Shown here: positions 51,652 to 61,184 of the stretch, in pieces
How the letters are laid out: the number at the start of each line of letters is the position of its first letter
How positions within the stretch are numbered: the stretch's first letter is position 1
Assembly: GCF_000373185.1 (NCBI RefSeq)
Contig: NZ_KB890671.1
Span: forward strand, 62,001-126,000
DNA: 64,000 nucleotides
From: Segatella paludivivens DSM 17968 = JCM 13650
GTDB taxonomy: Bacteria > Bacteroidota > Bacteroidia > Bacteroidales > Bacteroidaceae
Direction: 5' to 3'
Notes under the pieces: model-generated
Database searches by the model: none
What the model saw: only the letters and a program-made list of their open reading frames with translations
What the model was told of the DNA's origin: nothing
Translations under genes and position numbers: made by a program

Positions 51652-52922
51652 ATATTATATTTTTTAAATGCCATTGCATGATTATATACTTCGATGTATC
51701 TCATTGCTACAGAATGCTGTGAATAGTTCATTCCAACTTTATTAACAGCATTAGCACTCAGTTCTTCATAATCAGCTTCATTGAGAATCCAATTAATACC
51801 ATTTGCTAAATCTTGTGTATCTTTGAATTTTGCAACATATCCATTTTTTTGATGGTCAATCATTTCTGGTATTCCACCTACTTTGAAACCAATACATGGC
51901 ACTCCGCATGCCATAGCTTCCATAATTGTGTTTGGTAGGTTATCCTCTAAAGATGGAAGAACGAAAATATCTGAAGAATTATAAATGTCGATAATTCTTT
52001 TTACATCATTTATATATCCTAATGGGTATGTTGCAAGAGGTAAACGCTCTGCTATTTCTTCGGAATGTCCGCCCAATATAGCCACACATGTATTCTCTTT
52101 ATATTCTGGATTGGCGCTAACTAATTTACTAAGAGCTTCAACAAAATATTCCATACCCTTGCGCTCGTCGGTAACTTTTTGTGATACAAAAAGTATTATA
52201 CGCTTATTTGCGGGAAGACCTGCATTCAAACGAGAATTACTTTTATCCTTTTTATAAAATAATCTTGTATCTATTGGATTTGGAATACTAGTCACATGCT
52301 GTCCAACTAGTAGTTCACTTCGTTTTGCTTGTCCTTCCAGCCACATACTGCATGTCACGAAATGAATATTGCTATTTGTATATGTTTTCTTTTTCCTATT
52401 CCATATCTTATAAGCTAAATCCTTGTTTGACCCATTTCCAGGTAGCAGTCTGCAATTCTTACATCCAGAGTTGAAAGCTTTACATCCTCGCGCATAATGA
52501 CATATAGCCGTAGCGGGCCATAAATCATGCATTGTCCATACAATAGGTTTACCTGATTTTATGATTTTGCGTATGTTCTTAAGTGAAAGCATACCTTGAT
52601 TAATCCAAGAAAGATGTATAACGTCGGCTTCCTTAAATTCGCGAAGTGAAGTAATATCTATTCCAGAATTTGCAATATCTATATCAAAAAGATGCTTACG
52701 TGAAAAATGAAGATGCCAGAATATGCACCAACGCTCCCAAAGAAAATGTCTTTGATTGAGGCATTTATGAGGCAGGCCGGCAATCGTAATTTCTTCACTC
52801 AGCTTGTCTCTTACAAGCATTTTTGCCTTGACACCATTATTATTCAGTGCGTTCATAAGACGGTTTGCTGCAACTGCTGCTCCGCCTGTACTTTCGCTTG
52901 TATTTACAATAAGTACTCTCAT
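51648..52922 (-). CDS. Glycosyltransferase family 4
   Basis: 424 residues, GT-B fold. N-terminal MRVLIVNTSESTGGAAVAANRLMNAL, a central Cys-rich stretch ICHYARGCKAFNSGCKNCRLLPG typical of WbcM/capsule-type members, and the C-terminal donor site FVLPSLEDNLPNTIMEAMACGVPCIGFKVGGIPEMI with the EX7E motif. With the GT2 gene it probably adds sugars to a surface polysaccharide. It is first in the two-gene operon. Confidence 0.9.
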   Translation of the reverse strand: MRVLIVNTSESTGGAAVAANRLMNALNNNGVKAKMLVRDKLSEEITIAGLPHKCLNQRHFLWERWCIFWHLHFSRKHLFDIDIANSGIDITSLREFKEADVIHLSWINQGMLSLKNIRKIIKSGKPIVWTMHDLWPATAICHYARGCKAFNSGCKNCRLLPGNGSNKDLAYKIWNRKKKTYTNSNIHFVTCSMWLEGQAKRSELLVGQHVTSIPNPIDTRLFYKKDKSNSRLNAGLPANKRIILFVSQKVTDERKGMEYFVEALSKLVSANPEYKENTCVAILGGHSEEIAERLPLATYPLGYINDVKRIIDIYNSSDIFVLPSLEDNLPNTIMEAMACGVPCIGFKVGGIPEMIDHQKNGYVAKFKDTQDLANGINWILNEADYEELSANAVNKVGMNYSQHSVAMRYIEVYNHAMAFKKYNI

Positions 52923-52957
52923 CGCATGTGACTATTATTCATAAATAATTATACATG

Positions 52958-52988
52958 CAAAGATAAGATAAGTAGAGGTAAGAACAAA
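52958..52988 (-). promoter_or_regulatory. Promoter of the two-glycosyltransferase operon (TTTG-N19-TATCTTTG)
   Basis: On minus, TTTG (52988-52985), 19 bp, TATCTTTG (52965-52958). It is a full consensus pair, 36 bp upstream of the ATG. Confidence 0.7.
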
Positions 52989-53068
52989 ATAAAAATAAGA
53001 ATATTCTAATTTCTTTGCAACTTTTTTTTAGTTATTGCGTCTAAACAAAAGATACTAATAAAATAGAG

Positions 53069-55540
53069 ATGAAAAAGTTATTTTTACTAGCCATGATCAC
53101 CCTTCTCTTTAGCGGAAGCATGATGGCACAAAAAACTACTATCAGTGGTACATTGAAAGATTCAATTCAGAATGCTACAGAACCTTATGCTACAATACGA
53201 GTTTATAAGGCCGGAAGCTTGCAGAAACCGATAGCAATGTCGTTGACTGATGGTGATGGAAAAATTAAGCAGGTTGTTGATGGTAAGGGAGCATTTGTTA
53301 TTACATTTAATTCAGTAGGTAAAAAACTTGTAAAACGTGAATTCACAATTAATGGTGAGCCAACTGTAGATTTAGGTAATGTATATACGTCTGATGATTC
53401 TAAAGCATTAAAAGGGGTAGAAATTGTTGCCCAGAAACCTGTCGTTAAAATGGAAACCGACAAGATGACTTATAATGTTCAGGAAGATGTCGACTCAAAA
53501 AGTATGACTCTTCTAGATTTGATGCGCAAAGTTCCGATGGTTACTGTTGACGGTCAGGATAATATAACCGTGAACGGTTCTAAGTCATTCAAGATCCTTG
53601 TAGACGGTAAGGAAAATCCTATGTTTCAAGCAAATGCATCGCAGATTTTTAAGTCTATACCAGCTTCAATGGTAAAAAATGTTGAGGTTGTTACAAATCC
53701 AGGTGCTAAATATGATGCAGAGGGTACTGCAGGTATATTGAACATCAAGTTTAATCACGATTCAGGACAAAAACAAAGTGTTGATGGATATAGCGGAAAC
53801 GTGAGTGCAACTGTTGGTAACAAGAGTGATCGTATGGCTGCTTATATTGGTGGCCAGCAAGGTAAACTCACATATAGTGCAAATGCAACTTTGGGTTATC
53901 AGAATATGAAAGGTATTGATATGGACTTTGAACAAACAAAGATTTTCAATGGTCAGAATTCTGTTATGAAATATAATCAGAAGTCAGACCAGAAAGTGCC
54001 TTTTGAAATGGGTAATCTTAACTTAGGATATGAAATAGATTCACTAAGCACCATTAATGCTGGTATAGGACTTACTTCTTTTGAGGCAAAGATAGATGGT
54101 ACTCCCTTCACTACAATGGAAGGCGGAACATATGGTACTGGATATTCTTATAGCAACAAAATGAGATTAAGAGACTCTAGCGTAGGATTTAATGGAAACA
54201 TTGACTATCAGCGATTCTTCGATAGTGACCATAAATCTTCTATCACTTTGAGTTATTTGTTCAGTAACACTCCTTCAAAGGAGAAAAGTTCACGTTACCA
54301 ATATGATCCAAAGCAAGCAATGAGTGATATGTATTCCGACATGGAAACCAACGGACGTACACATACTTTGCAGGTAGACCTCGTGAATGCCCTAACTAAG
54401 AATACAACTCTTAATACTGGTGTAAAATATATCTATAGGCATAACAAGTCAGATTCAAAATATTATGACTATAAGGGTGACGAGCAGGTGCTGAATACTG
54501 ATAACAGTGTGAAATATAATAACGATCAGTCTATTCTTGCTGGATATGCAGAATATGTGGCTACAATGAATAAATTCAGTACAAAGGCTGGATTGAGATA
54601 CGAACATACTTGGGAAAATATTAAATATCCAGAACAAGCAGGAAAGGACTTCAATAAAGACTATGGATGTCTTGTTCCTTCGTTTACCTTAAGTTACGCG
54701 ATGACTCCAATGAGCAATCTTGGCGTTAACTATTCAATGCACATACTTCGTCCTGGTATTTCTTATCTTAATCCATATGTTGACCGTTCAAACCCTACAT
54801 ATATATCATATGGTAATCCAAACCTTGACGTTGAGAAATCACATTATTTAAGTTTGGTTTATAATATGTATAGTGCTAAATTAATGATGAACATGACTCT
54901 TGGACAGAACTTCTGCAACAACCAGATTGCCGAATATTCTTTTGTGGATAAAGACAACGTACTCAATACAACAAGGAGAAATAATACGAAGAACAGATGG
55001 ACAAACTTTAATATGTTTGCTCGTTGGACAATAAGCAAAACTTCAAGTCTGATGATGAACGGTTCAGTAGATTATGGAGATATGCGCTCAAAGGAACTAA
55101 ATTGTAGCAACAACGGATGGCAGAGTAGCATTTATGCAAGTCTTGAACAGGTTTTGCCACTTAATATCAAATGGAGTTTGGGTTTATATGCTAAGACACG
55201 TGACTACAATATTCAGGGTTACACAGGTGGAATGCAGTTCTTAAATACTTCGTTGACAAAGCAACTGTTTAAAGACAGACTTACACTAAGCGTACAATAT
55301 GTTAATCCGATGGGAAGTAAACTTAAGATCACGTCATACAGTGCTGGTGCTGACTTCATAAATAAAAGTCAATATTCTATTCCCCTTCATATGATTTCTT
55401 TAACTGCAGCTTGGAAGTTTGGTAACAGCAGTAAGCAGTATGGCCAACACAAGAGCAATATCACAAATGATTTTGATGAAAAGGAAAAGAAGGGTGCTGG
55501 TTCAGGAGTTGGTGGAGTAGGTCAAGGTGTAGGAATGTAA
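53069..55540 (+). CDS. TonB-receptor-like outer-membrane beta-barrel family protein
   Basis: 823 residues. Signal peptide (1-20, SGSMMAQ), a carboxypeptidase-regulatory-like domain (about 22-105), a plug-like part (LKGVEIVAQKPVVKMETDKMTYNVQEDVDSKSMTLLDLMRKVPMVTVDGQDNI, PASMVKNVEVVTNPGAKYDAEGTAGILNI), then the barrel of the OMP_b-brl_3 kind. The last 25 residues are a charged and Gly-rich tail (GAGSGVGGVGQGVGM) after the normal barrel end. Such proteins are widespread in Bacteroidetes; the cargo is unknown and no SusD partner is adjacent. Confidence 0.88.
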   Translation: MKKLFLLAMITLLFSGSMMAQKTTISGTLKDSIQNATEPYATIRVYKAGSLQKPIAMSLTDGDGKIKQVVDGKGAFVITFNSVGKKLVKREFTINGEPTVDLGNVYTSDDSKALKGVEIVAQKPVVKMETDKMTYNVQEDVDSKSMTLLDLMRKVPMVTVDGQDNITVNGSKSFKILVDGKENPMFQANASQIFKSIPASMVKNVEVVTNPGAKYDAEGTAGILNIKFNHDSGQKQSVDGYSGNVSATVGNKSDRMAAYIGGQQGKLTYSANATLGYQNMKGIDMDFEQTKIFNGQNSVMKYNQKSDQKVPFEMGNLNLGYEIDSLSTINAGIGLTSFEAKIDGTPFTTMEGGTYGTGYSYSNKMRLRDSSVGFNGNIDYQRFFDSDHKSSITLSYLFSNTPSKEKSSRYQYDPKQAMSDMYSDMETNGRTHTLQVDLVNALTKNTTLNTGVKYIYRHNKSDSKYYDYKGDEQVLNTDNSVKYNNDQSILAGYAEYVATMNKFSTKAGLRYEHTWENIKYPEQAGKDFNKDYGCLVPSFTLSYAMTPMSNLGVNYSMHILRPGISYLNPYVDRSNPTYISYGNPNLDVEKSHYLSLVYNMYSAKLMMNMTLGQNFCNNQIAEYSFVDKDNVLNTTRRNNTKNRWTNFNMFARWTISKTSSLMMNGSVDYGDMRSKELNCSNNGWQSSIYASLEQVLPLNIKWSLGLYAKTRDYNIQGYTGGMQFLNTSLTKQLFKDRLTLSVQYVNPMGSKLKITSYSAGADFINKSQYSIPLHMISLTAAWKFGNSSKQYGQHKSNITNDFDEKEKKGAGSGVGGVGQGVGM

Positions 55541-55569
55541 AATGTAGTATGCCATAACTATAACCGACA

Positions 55570-55608
55570 AAAGGTGCGACGTCATTTTGATATCGCACCT
55601 TTGTCTTT
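55570..55608 (+). terminator. Intrinsic terminator after the barrel gene
   Basis: A perfect 10-bp stem AAAGGTGCGA (55570-55579) with TCGCACCTTT (55593-55602) and a T-rich tail. Confidence 0.8.
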
Positions 55609-55684
55609 GTTTATCATTATGGCAAGTAATCGTGTTTGTTATTTACAAATTTAGTATTTAATAACAAAAAAGGCAGCACAACAG

Positions 55685-55715
55685 TTTGTAGGTATCAGGA
55701 AATAAAGTATCTTTG
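55685..55715 (+). promoter_or_regulatory. Promoter upstream of the truncated transporter and GH43-type gene
   Basis: TTTG 55685-55688, a 19-bp spacer, TATCTTTG 55708-55715: full consensus. It probably now drives the downstream GH43-type gene through the truncated reading frame. Confidence 0.7.
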
Positions 55716-55776
55716 CATTATAGATAACAGTATTTGGCATAAAAAAATATTATGCATGTCGAGAAAATGAATAATT

Positions 55777-56100
55777 ATGGCTGTAATTAGTTTTTTTAAG
55801 AATTGGACTCTGCCGATAGCGATTGTTATAGGAATAATACTGTATCTTATATTTCATTTAGTTACTTTTTTGTCTCCAATAGCTGAATGGTATGCTCCAT
55901 ATAATGAGAATGTATTACCAGTTTTTATGTTCCTAATATTATTTGTAACCTTCTGCAAAATTGATTTTAGAAAACTTCTTCCTGTCAAATGGCATTTGTC
56001 ATCAGTTGGTCCAGGCTGTTATATTTTGTGGCAGAATATCATCAACAGTGTAGAGATATGGATGTCGCGAAGAAATGGAATAGAAAAAGTTTCAAGATAA
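55777..56100 (+). pseudogene. Truncated bile-acid-symporter-like transporter
   Basis: 107 residues. The first 75 (FFKNWTLPIAIVIGIILYLI, LPVFMFLILFVTFCKIDFRKL, PVKWH) look like the N-terminal two helices of the bile acid:sodium symporter-like transporters of Bacteroidetes, which are about 200 or more residues long. After KWHLSS the text becomes unlike a membrane protein and stops, and the next gene starts 32 bp later. A deletion with frame loss is the simplest reading; a genuine short protein cannot be excluded. Confidence 0.5.
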
Positions 56101-56132
56101 AAATCTATCAATAAATAAAAACAATAAAATCT

Positions 56133-57188
56133 ATGAATTTTAAAAATCTACTGCTGTCATTCCTGCTTCTAGGCAGTGCTACAATGGTAACAGCACAAAA
56201 CAAAGTGAAAGGTGATTACGGTTATCTCTATTGTCACATGAGTGACTTAGGAGAATGGACTGCATTTGCAGTAAGCCGTGATGGCGTAAACTATCAGGAC
56301 ATAATTGGTGGTAAACCTATTTTCGACTCAAAGCAACTTGCACGTATAGAGGGTGGTACACGTGATGCATATATTACACGTACGTCTGACGGAAAATCAT
56401 ATATCATGGTAACTACTGATATGTGTGTGGCAAAAAGTCACAAATGGGATAACTATGGCATTGACCTCTTAAAGAGCGATGATCTTATTCACTGGACCAG
56501 TGTTACATTTGACTACAGAAAAGGACAGCAAATATTTTGTGATTCAGCAACAGCAACAAGCACTTATAAAGATTGGTCTACTGTAAACCGTGTATGGGCT
56601 CCTCAGATATTCTGGGATCCAAATTATACATGGGATAATGGCGAAAAAGGCGGATACATGATTTATTACTCAATGCTGAATAGGCCAGAAGAGGGATATG
56701 ACAGAATGTATTACAGCTATGCTGACAAAACTTTCACTAAGCTTACTACTCCCAAACTACTTTTTGACTGGGGCTATGCAACTATAGATGCTGATATTAA
56801 CTATTTGCCTTCGGACGGAAAGTATCATATGCTCATTAAAAAAGAAGGTGGAAAGCCTGGTATCTATACCGCTATTTCTAGTAAGTTGACTTCAGGATGG
56901 AGTGAACCTATCGAAGATGATTATGTAAATTTTGAAGGTAACAAAAAGACAGAAGGTAGCAGTGCGTTCCAACCAATAGGAAGCGATGAGTGGCGTGTGG
57001 CTTATGTTGAATACAGTAGTCGTCCACATCGTTATCGTATTTGCAAGGCTGATAAGAATATGCGTAATTTCCATGATCCTGTTGACATAAATGGTGTAAC
57101 GGGACCACAGCACGGAAGTTTTATGCGTATAACCAAGCAAGAATACAATAGACTTCTGGATTTAAATAAGCTTGATGAAAAGAAATAA
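56133..57188 (+). CDS. GH43-type five-bladed propeller glycosidase
   Basis: 351 residues. Signal peptide 1-21 (ATMVTAQ). Propeller text: GYLYCHMSDLGEWTAFAVSRDG, ARIEGGTRDAYITRT, DNYGIDLLKSDDLIHWTSV, NRVWAPQIFWDPNYTWDNGEKGGYMIYYSML, DWGYATIDADINYL, EGSSAFQPIG. The family resembles arabinosidase-like GH43 or related F-type propellers of Bacteroidetes. Asp in the DADINYL block and Glu in EGSSAF are the likely catalytic pair. It has no transport genes beside it. Substrate is unknown. Confidence 0.8.
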   Translation: MNFKNLLLSFLLLGSATMVTAQNKVKGDYGYLYCHMSDLGEWTAFAVSRDGVNYQDIIGGKPIFDSKQLARIEGGTRDAYITRTSDGKSYIMVTTDMCVAKSHKWDNYGIDLLKSDDLIHWTSVTFDYRKGQQIFCDSATATSTYKDWSTVNRVWAPQIFWDPNYTWDNGEKGGYMIYYSMLNRPEEGYDRMYYSYADKTFTKLTTPKLLFDWGYATIDADINYLPSDGKYHMLIKKEGGKPGIYTAISSKLTSGWSEPIEDDYVNFEGNKKTEGSSAFQPIGSDEWRVAYVEYSSRPHRYRICKADKNMRNFHDPVDINGVTGPQHGSFMRITKQEYNRLLDLNKLDEKK

Positions 57189-57215
57189 TATATAATTTAT
57201 ATTATTGATATATGT

Positions 57216-57261
57216 AAAAGATGGTTCAACCGATTTATCGGATTAACCATCTTTTATTTTT
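57216..57261 (+). terminator. Intrinsic terminator after the GH43-type gene
   Basis: An 11-bp stem AAAAGATGGTT (57216-57226) with AACCATCTTTT (57245-57255), an internal CGAT/ATCG pairing in the loop and a T run. Confidence 0.85.
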
Positions 57262-57287
57262 TATGTTTGATTATTGCTATCTTTTTA

Positions 57288-57327
57288 CTTAATAAGATTA
57301 AGAATTTTCATTCTTAATCTTATTAAG
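57288..57327. repeat. Perfect 18-bp hairpin with TTTC loop
   Basis: CTTAATAAGATTAAGAAT (57288-57305) pairs perfectly with 57310-57327 across a four-base loop. AT-rich, between two convergent terminators and not itself followed by a long T run. Its role is unclear. Confidence 0.7.
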
Positions 57328-57392
57328 GTTTTATCAATCATGTAGAAAGCAAATATTATTAATTCAATTACACGATTGGTCGGATGCAAACA

Positions 57393-57434
57393 TAAAAAAT
57401 CCCTTGCACTCTAATAAAAAAGGACAAGGGATTT
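57393..57434 (-). terminator. Intrinsic terminator of the porin-like gene
   Basis: A 10-bp stem AAATCCCTTG (57397-57406) with CAAGGGATTT (57425-57434). On the minus strand it is followed by a T run, 18 bp after the stop at 57452. Confidence 0.8.
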
Positions 57435-57451
57435 GCGCATATGTTGATAAT

Positions 57452-58159
57452 CTAAGGTTTTAAAGTAAATCCAAAGAGTAAATAAGCTTTCTCAGTACTA
57501 GGATTAGCTGTTATTCCAGCGAATATTGGAATCGAAAAACTGTCGCTCACGCGAATGTCTTTTGTTGCTTTTAAAGATACATTGGTGACTGCAAAGCCGT
57601 TTGCTTTAGCATAGAAACTTGTTGCATAAGGTACTGCACCTACTGTGGCATTCCAACCAAGGCCGCCTAAAGTAAATGGGATGTTAGCTTCAACATAAGA
57701 TGAATATGCTCGTTTTCCATCTTTATTTAATCCGTCATTTCCAGCAAAGTTAGTATACCAGTTCAGGGACATTTTTCCAAAATCATAACCTATATTTCCC
57801 TCAAACACATGTGATGTGTTGTGAGCAGAATAACTGAAATACTTGTCTATAGGAGTATTAAACCAATAGTCAGTTATTCCAGCGTGGAACTTCCCAATTG
57901 CATAGGCTGCCGTTATATCAAACTCTTTAGTGTCGTCTTTGTCACTTAATCCAACGTTGCCCCATCCTGTAAGTGACAAGCCTTTGTAGTTTAAACCTAA
58001 TGTTGGTTGCAAAGAAACATCTCCTAGATCCTGTCCACGCCAGATATACTGGTTAACAACATCTGTACTTACAGTTCCGCTAACGTTATCCTGAGCGTTT
58101 GCTGGTGAAGCGAAGGCAATCATTCCGATAACCATTGCTGATAATACTTTGTTTACCAT
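57452..58159 (-). CDS. TorF-like putative porin / outer-membrane barrel
   Basis: 235 residues. Signal peptide 1-22 (FASPANAQD). Text NVSGTVSTDVVNQYIWRGQDLGDVSLQPTLGLNYKGLSLTGWGNVGLSD, then FDITAAYAIGKFHAGITDYWF and a C-terminal KAYLLFGFTLKP, fits the family of small barrels annotated as TorF-like porins. In Bacteroidetes these often accompany P-II and ammonium transporter genes. Here it lies 170 bp downstream of the P-II gene with no ammonium transporter between them. Confidence 0.8.
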   Translation of the reverse strand: MVNKVLSAMVIGMIAFASPANAQDNVSGTVSTDVVNQYIWRGQDLGDVSLQPTLGLNYKGLSLTGWGNVGLSDKDDTKEFDITAAYAIGKFHAGITDYWFNTPIDKYFSYSAHNTSHVFEGNIGYDFGKMSLNWYTNFAGNDGLNKDGKRAYSSYVEANIPFTLGGLGWNATVGAVPYATSFYAKANGFAVTNVSLKATKDIRVSDSFSIPIFAGITANPSTEKAYLLFGFTLKP

Positions 58160-58242
58160 AAATAATCTTTTTTTTAGTTGTAACTAATTTATTAATACTA
58201 ATAGATGATAAAGCATCTCTCTTTTCTATTATTAATTGATAA

Positions 58243-58263
58243 AAGCGACATCAATATGATGTC
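58243..58263 (-). terminator. Terminator-like hairpin after the P-II gene
   Basis: A perfect 7-bp stem GACATCA (58247-58253) with TGATGTC (58257-58263), 3-nt loop; followed on the minus strand by GCTTTTATC. Modest. Confidence 0.5.
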
Positions 58264-58331
58264 TACGGATTTAATTATATATTGTATTGTCATAACTTAA
58301 AATTTTGTGTTTGTGTGTTGTGTATTCTCTA

Positions 58332-58688
58332 TTACTTTTCTTTTTCCGCATTATATAAGGCAAGATCACCACGTTCTCCTGTTCGTATTCTCACGGTGTC
58401 ATCAACAGGAATAATGAATATTCGTCCGTCTCCAATCTTTCCAGTCCATGCTGCTTTTCTTACAGCTTCAATAGTACGCTCAACTTTTTTCTCTCTGACT
58501 ACTATACTTAATAAAATGCGCTCGATACTACTAGTGTCATACATAACGCCTTGGTTAATATGCTCTTGCCTTCTTTTTCCTTCGCCCCTTACATCAGAGT
58601 AAGAAAACCATTCGATGTCGGCTGCATGCAGAGCTTTTTTGACGTCTTCAAATTTTGTCTTGCGGATAATCGCTTCAATCTTCTTCAT
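58332..58688 (-). CDS. P-II family nitrogen regulatory protein
   Basis: 118 residues from the ATG at 58688 (MKKIEAIIRKTKFEDVKKAL); an ATG three codons earlier exists. The T-loop is divergent (RRQEHINQGVMY) but keeps the Tyr at the uridylylation position (Tyr50 here). B-loop TGKIGDGRIFI and C-loop RIRTGERGDLAL, which bind ATP and 2-oxoglutarate, are intact. It senses nitrogen and energy status; the usual neighbour, an ammonium channel, is absent here. GSIII and GOGAT genes in the same window are likely part of the same regulon. Confidence 0.93.
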   Translation of the reverse strand: MKKIEAIIRKTKFEDVKKALHAADIEWFSYSDVRGEGKRRQEHINQGVMYDTSSIERILLSIVVREKKVERTIEAVRKAAWTGKIGDGRIFIIPVDDTVRIRTGERGDLALYNAEKEK

Positions 58689-59027
58689 AACCCTCATATT
58701 AAATTAATGTATATATCTTATTAGTATCAGCACCTCTATTTATCATCCTGTAAACTTTATCTGCAAAATTAAGACAAAGTGTAACTAAAAAGTTCAAATA
58801 CTGATACAAAGTGAAATTAAAAATTACTAATAATCGCATTATTAACAAAACTGTATACGTATGATTACAATCTGAAAGAAAAATGAATATAAATGCTTTC
58901 AAATTATAACTTATATTAAAAAACAACATTATTTTGATACCAAACTATTGTTTATTTTGTCAAAACGTATTAAATTTGCAAACGTAATAAGACAAAACGT
59001 AAGTTTTATAAATAAGAAAGTAACAAA
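58689..59027. other. Divergent intergenic region P-II / dapF
   Basis: AT-rich. Toward P-II a minus-strand TAATTTTG lies at 58771-58764. Toward dapF the plus-strand TAAATTTG lies at 58971-58978, with ATTG 20 bp upstream. No gene is supported in the region. Confidence 0.5.
58947..58978 (+). promoter_or_regulatory. Promoter of the dapF-dapL-GSIII genes (ATTG-N20-TAAATTTG)
   Basis: ATTG at 58947-58950, a 20-bp spacer, TAAATTTG at 58971-58978, about 50 bp before the dapF ATG. One mismatch in the -33 box. Confidence 0.6.
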
Positions 59028-59870
59028 ATGGCAAATACTATCCATTTCATCAAAATGCACGGAGCCGGTAACGATTATATATATGTCAATACTCTTATTG
59101 ATATGATACCTGATCCTGCTAAGGCTTCAATAGAGTGGAGTAAGCCTCATTTTGGGATAGGCAGCGATGGTTTGGTCCTTATAGGGAGACCAACAGAAGA
59201 TAGTGTTGCTGACTTTTCAATGCACATTTATAATGCAGATGGCTCTGAGGCTATGATGTGTGGCAACGCCAGTAGATGTATCGGAAAGTATCTATATGAA
59301 AAAGGTTTTACCAAAAATACGAGAATTAAATTAGAAACACTTTCTGGCGTGAAAGTTCTTAACCTGCATCTGAATGATGAAAACAAGGTTGGGAGCGTAA
59401 CCGTAGACATGCTTGAGCCTATGACAACAATAGCAGAGCAGTTTACTGGTGAGCACCCTTCTCTTTCGTCAATACCAGGCGCAAAAGAAGGCGTTTTCGT
59501 TTCTATGGGAAATCCGCATTATGTGATATTTGTTGATGATATCAATGATGTTGATATAGCTGAATATGGCAAGATTCTAGAGAGAGATGATGCCTTCCCC
59601 CAGAGGTGCAATATTGAATTTGCACAACTGGTGGGTAAGGATAAATTAAGAACAAGAGTTTGGGAACGTGGTAGCGGTATCACATTGGCTTGTGGAACAG
59701 GCGCTTGCGCAACAGCTACGGCAGCGGTGATTTCAGGATTGACAGACCGTAAGGTCGACATTATAATGGATGGAGGAACTTTGAATATAGAATGGAACGA
59801 AGATGACGGACATATATATATGACAGGTCCGGCAGAATTTGTTTTCGAAGGTGAAATTCAAATTCCATAA
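59028..59870 (+). CDS. dapF: Diaminopimelate epimerase
   Basis: 280 residues. The two catalytic cysteines are visible: Cys78 in [11 protein letters not shown] and Cys222 in [11 protein letters not shown]. It converts LL- to meso-diaminopimelate for peptidoglycan and lysine. It is 35 bp before dapL, which makes its substrate. Confidence 0.97.
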   Translation: MANTIHFIKMHGAGNDYIYVNTLIDMIPDPAKASIEWSKPHFGIGSDGLVLIGRPTEDSVADFSMHIYNADGSEAMMCGNASRCIGKYLYEKGFTKNTRIKLETLSGVKVLNLHLNDENKVGSVTVDMLEPMTTIAEQFTGEHPSLSSIPGAKEGVFVSMGNPHYVIFVDDINDVDIAEYGKILERDDAFPQRCNIEFAQLVGKDKLRTRVWERGSGITLACGTGACATATAAVISGLTDRKVDIIMDGGTLNIEWNEDDGHIYMTGPAEFVFEGEIQIP

Positions 59871-59905
59871 CAAAGGTCACAAACTTAACAACACAATAAA
59901 AAATT

Positions 59906-61141
59906 ATGGCATTAATAAACGAACATTTTTTAAAATTGCCAGGCAATTATCTGTTTGCAGACATTGCAAAGAAGGTAAATGCTTACAAGGTATCACATCC
60001 CAAGCAGAAGGTTATCAGCCTTGGTATTGGTGATGTTACTCAGCCTCTTTGCCCGGCTGTAATTGAAGCTATGCACAAGGCCACAGACGAAATGGCTAAA
60101 AAGGCTAGTTTTAGAGGATATGGTCCAGAAAGAGGATACGATTTCTTGCGTGAGGCAATTATCAAGAATGATTTTCTCCCTAGGGGAATACATCTTGATA
60201 TGAATGAGATATTCGTAAACGATGGAGCCAAGAGCGATACTGGAAATTTCCAGGAAATTTTGCGTTGGGACAACAATATCGGAGTTACAGATCCTGTTTA
60301 TCCAGTCTACATAGATTCAAATGTGATGATTGGACGTGCTGGCGTTTTCGAAAATGGTGCATGGAGTAATGTAACATACATACCTTGTACTGCTGACAAT
60401 AACTTCATTCCGCAAATTCCTGATCACCGTGTAGATATGATCTACCTGTGTTATCCTAACAATCCTACGGGAACAGTTCTAACTAAAGAGGAACTTCGAA
60501 AATGGGTTAACTATGCAATCCACAATGATTCAATCATTCTTTACGATGCTGCTTATCAGGCTTATATTCGTGATGAGTCTATTCCTCACTCTATTTATGA
60601 GATACGGGGCGCTAGAAAGGTAGCTGTGGAATTCCATAGTTATTCAAAGACAGCAGGATTCACAGGAATAAGATGTGGATACACCATCGTACCTAAAGAA
60701 CTTACCGCTTCTGCTCTTGATGGAACAGGGCGTGCTAGTCTTAACCAGATTTGGGATCGTCGCCAATGCACAAAGTTCAATGGCACAAGTTATATCAGTC
60801 AGCGAGCTGCTGAGGCTATTTACACTCCTGAAGGTCGTAAGCAAGTTAAAGAAGTAATAGACTATTATATGGAGAATGCCGACATAATGCGCGACAGTCT
60901 TACACGCCTAGGATACAAAGTCTTTGGCGGAATAAATGCTCCTTATCTTTGGGTAAAGACTCCAGAAGGAATAGATAGTTGGAAATTCTTTGAGCAGTTA
61001 CTGTATGGAGCAAGTGTAGTCTGCACTCCAGGTGTTGGTTTTGGACCAAGTGGAGAAGGTTATATCCGTCTCACGGCATTTGGTGATCGTGAAGACTGTA
61101 GGGAAGCCATGAAGCGCATTGCTGAATGGACTTTAAAATAA
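59906..61141 (+). CDS. dapL: LL-diaminopimelate aminotransferase
   Basis: 411 residues, full length. PLP-binding Lys248 is in EFHSYSKTAGFTGIRCGYTIVP; LCYPNNPTGTVLT and SLGIGDVTQPL are class-I aminotransferase landmarks specific to DapL. It makes LL-diaminopimelate directly from tetrahydrodipicolinate and glutamate, bypassing the acyl routes. It follows dapF and precedes GSIII by 43 bp. Confidence 0.96.
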   Translation: MALINEHFLKLPGNYLFADIAKKVNAYKVSHPKQKVISLGIGDVTQPLCPAVIEAMHKATDEMAKKASFRGYGPERGYDFLREAIIKNDFLPRGIHLDMNEIFVNDGAKSDTGNFQEILRWDNNIGVTDPVYPVYIDSNVMIGRAGVFENGAWSNVTYIPCTADNNFIPQIPDHRVDMIYLCYPNNPTGTVLTKEELRKWVNYAIHNDSIILYDAAYQAYIRDESIPHSIYEIRGARKVAVEFHSYSKTAGFTGIRCGYTIVPKELTASALDGTGRASLNQIWDRRQCTKFNGTSYISQRAAEAIYTPEGRKQVKEVIDYYMENADIMRDSLTRLGYKVFGGINAPYLWVKTPEGIDSWKFFEQLLYGASVVCTPGVGFGPSGEGYIRLTAFGDREDCREAMKRIAEWTLK

Positions 61142-61184
61142 AGAAATATATAATCACACAAACACTGAATTTATATATACACGT

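Noticed and set aside
58332..58688. P-II protein thought to lack the T-loop Tyr
   Set aside because: On counting, Tyr50 aligns with the canonical Tyr51; the T-loop differs only in its other residues.
58699..58929. 76-codon minus-strand open frame upstream of P-II
   Set aside because: It covers the divergent promoter region and has no ribosome-binding signal or recognisable protein text.
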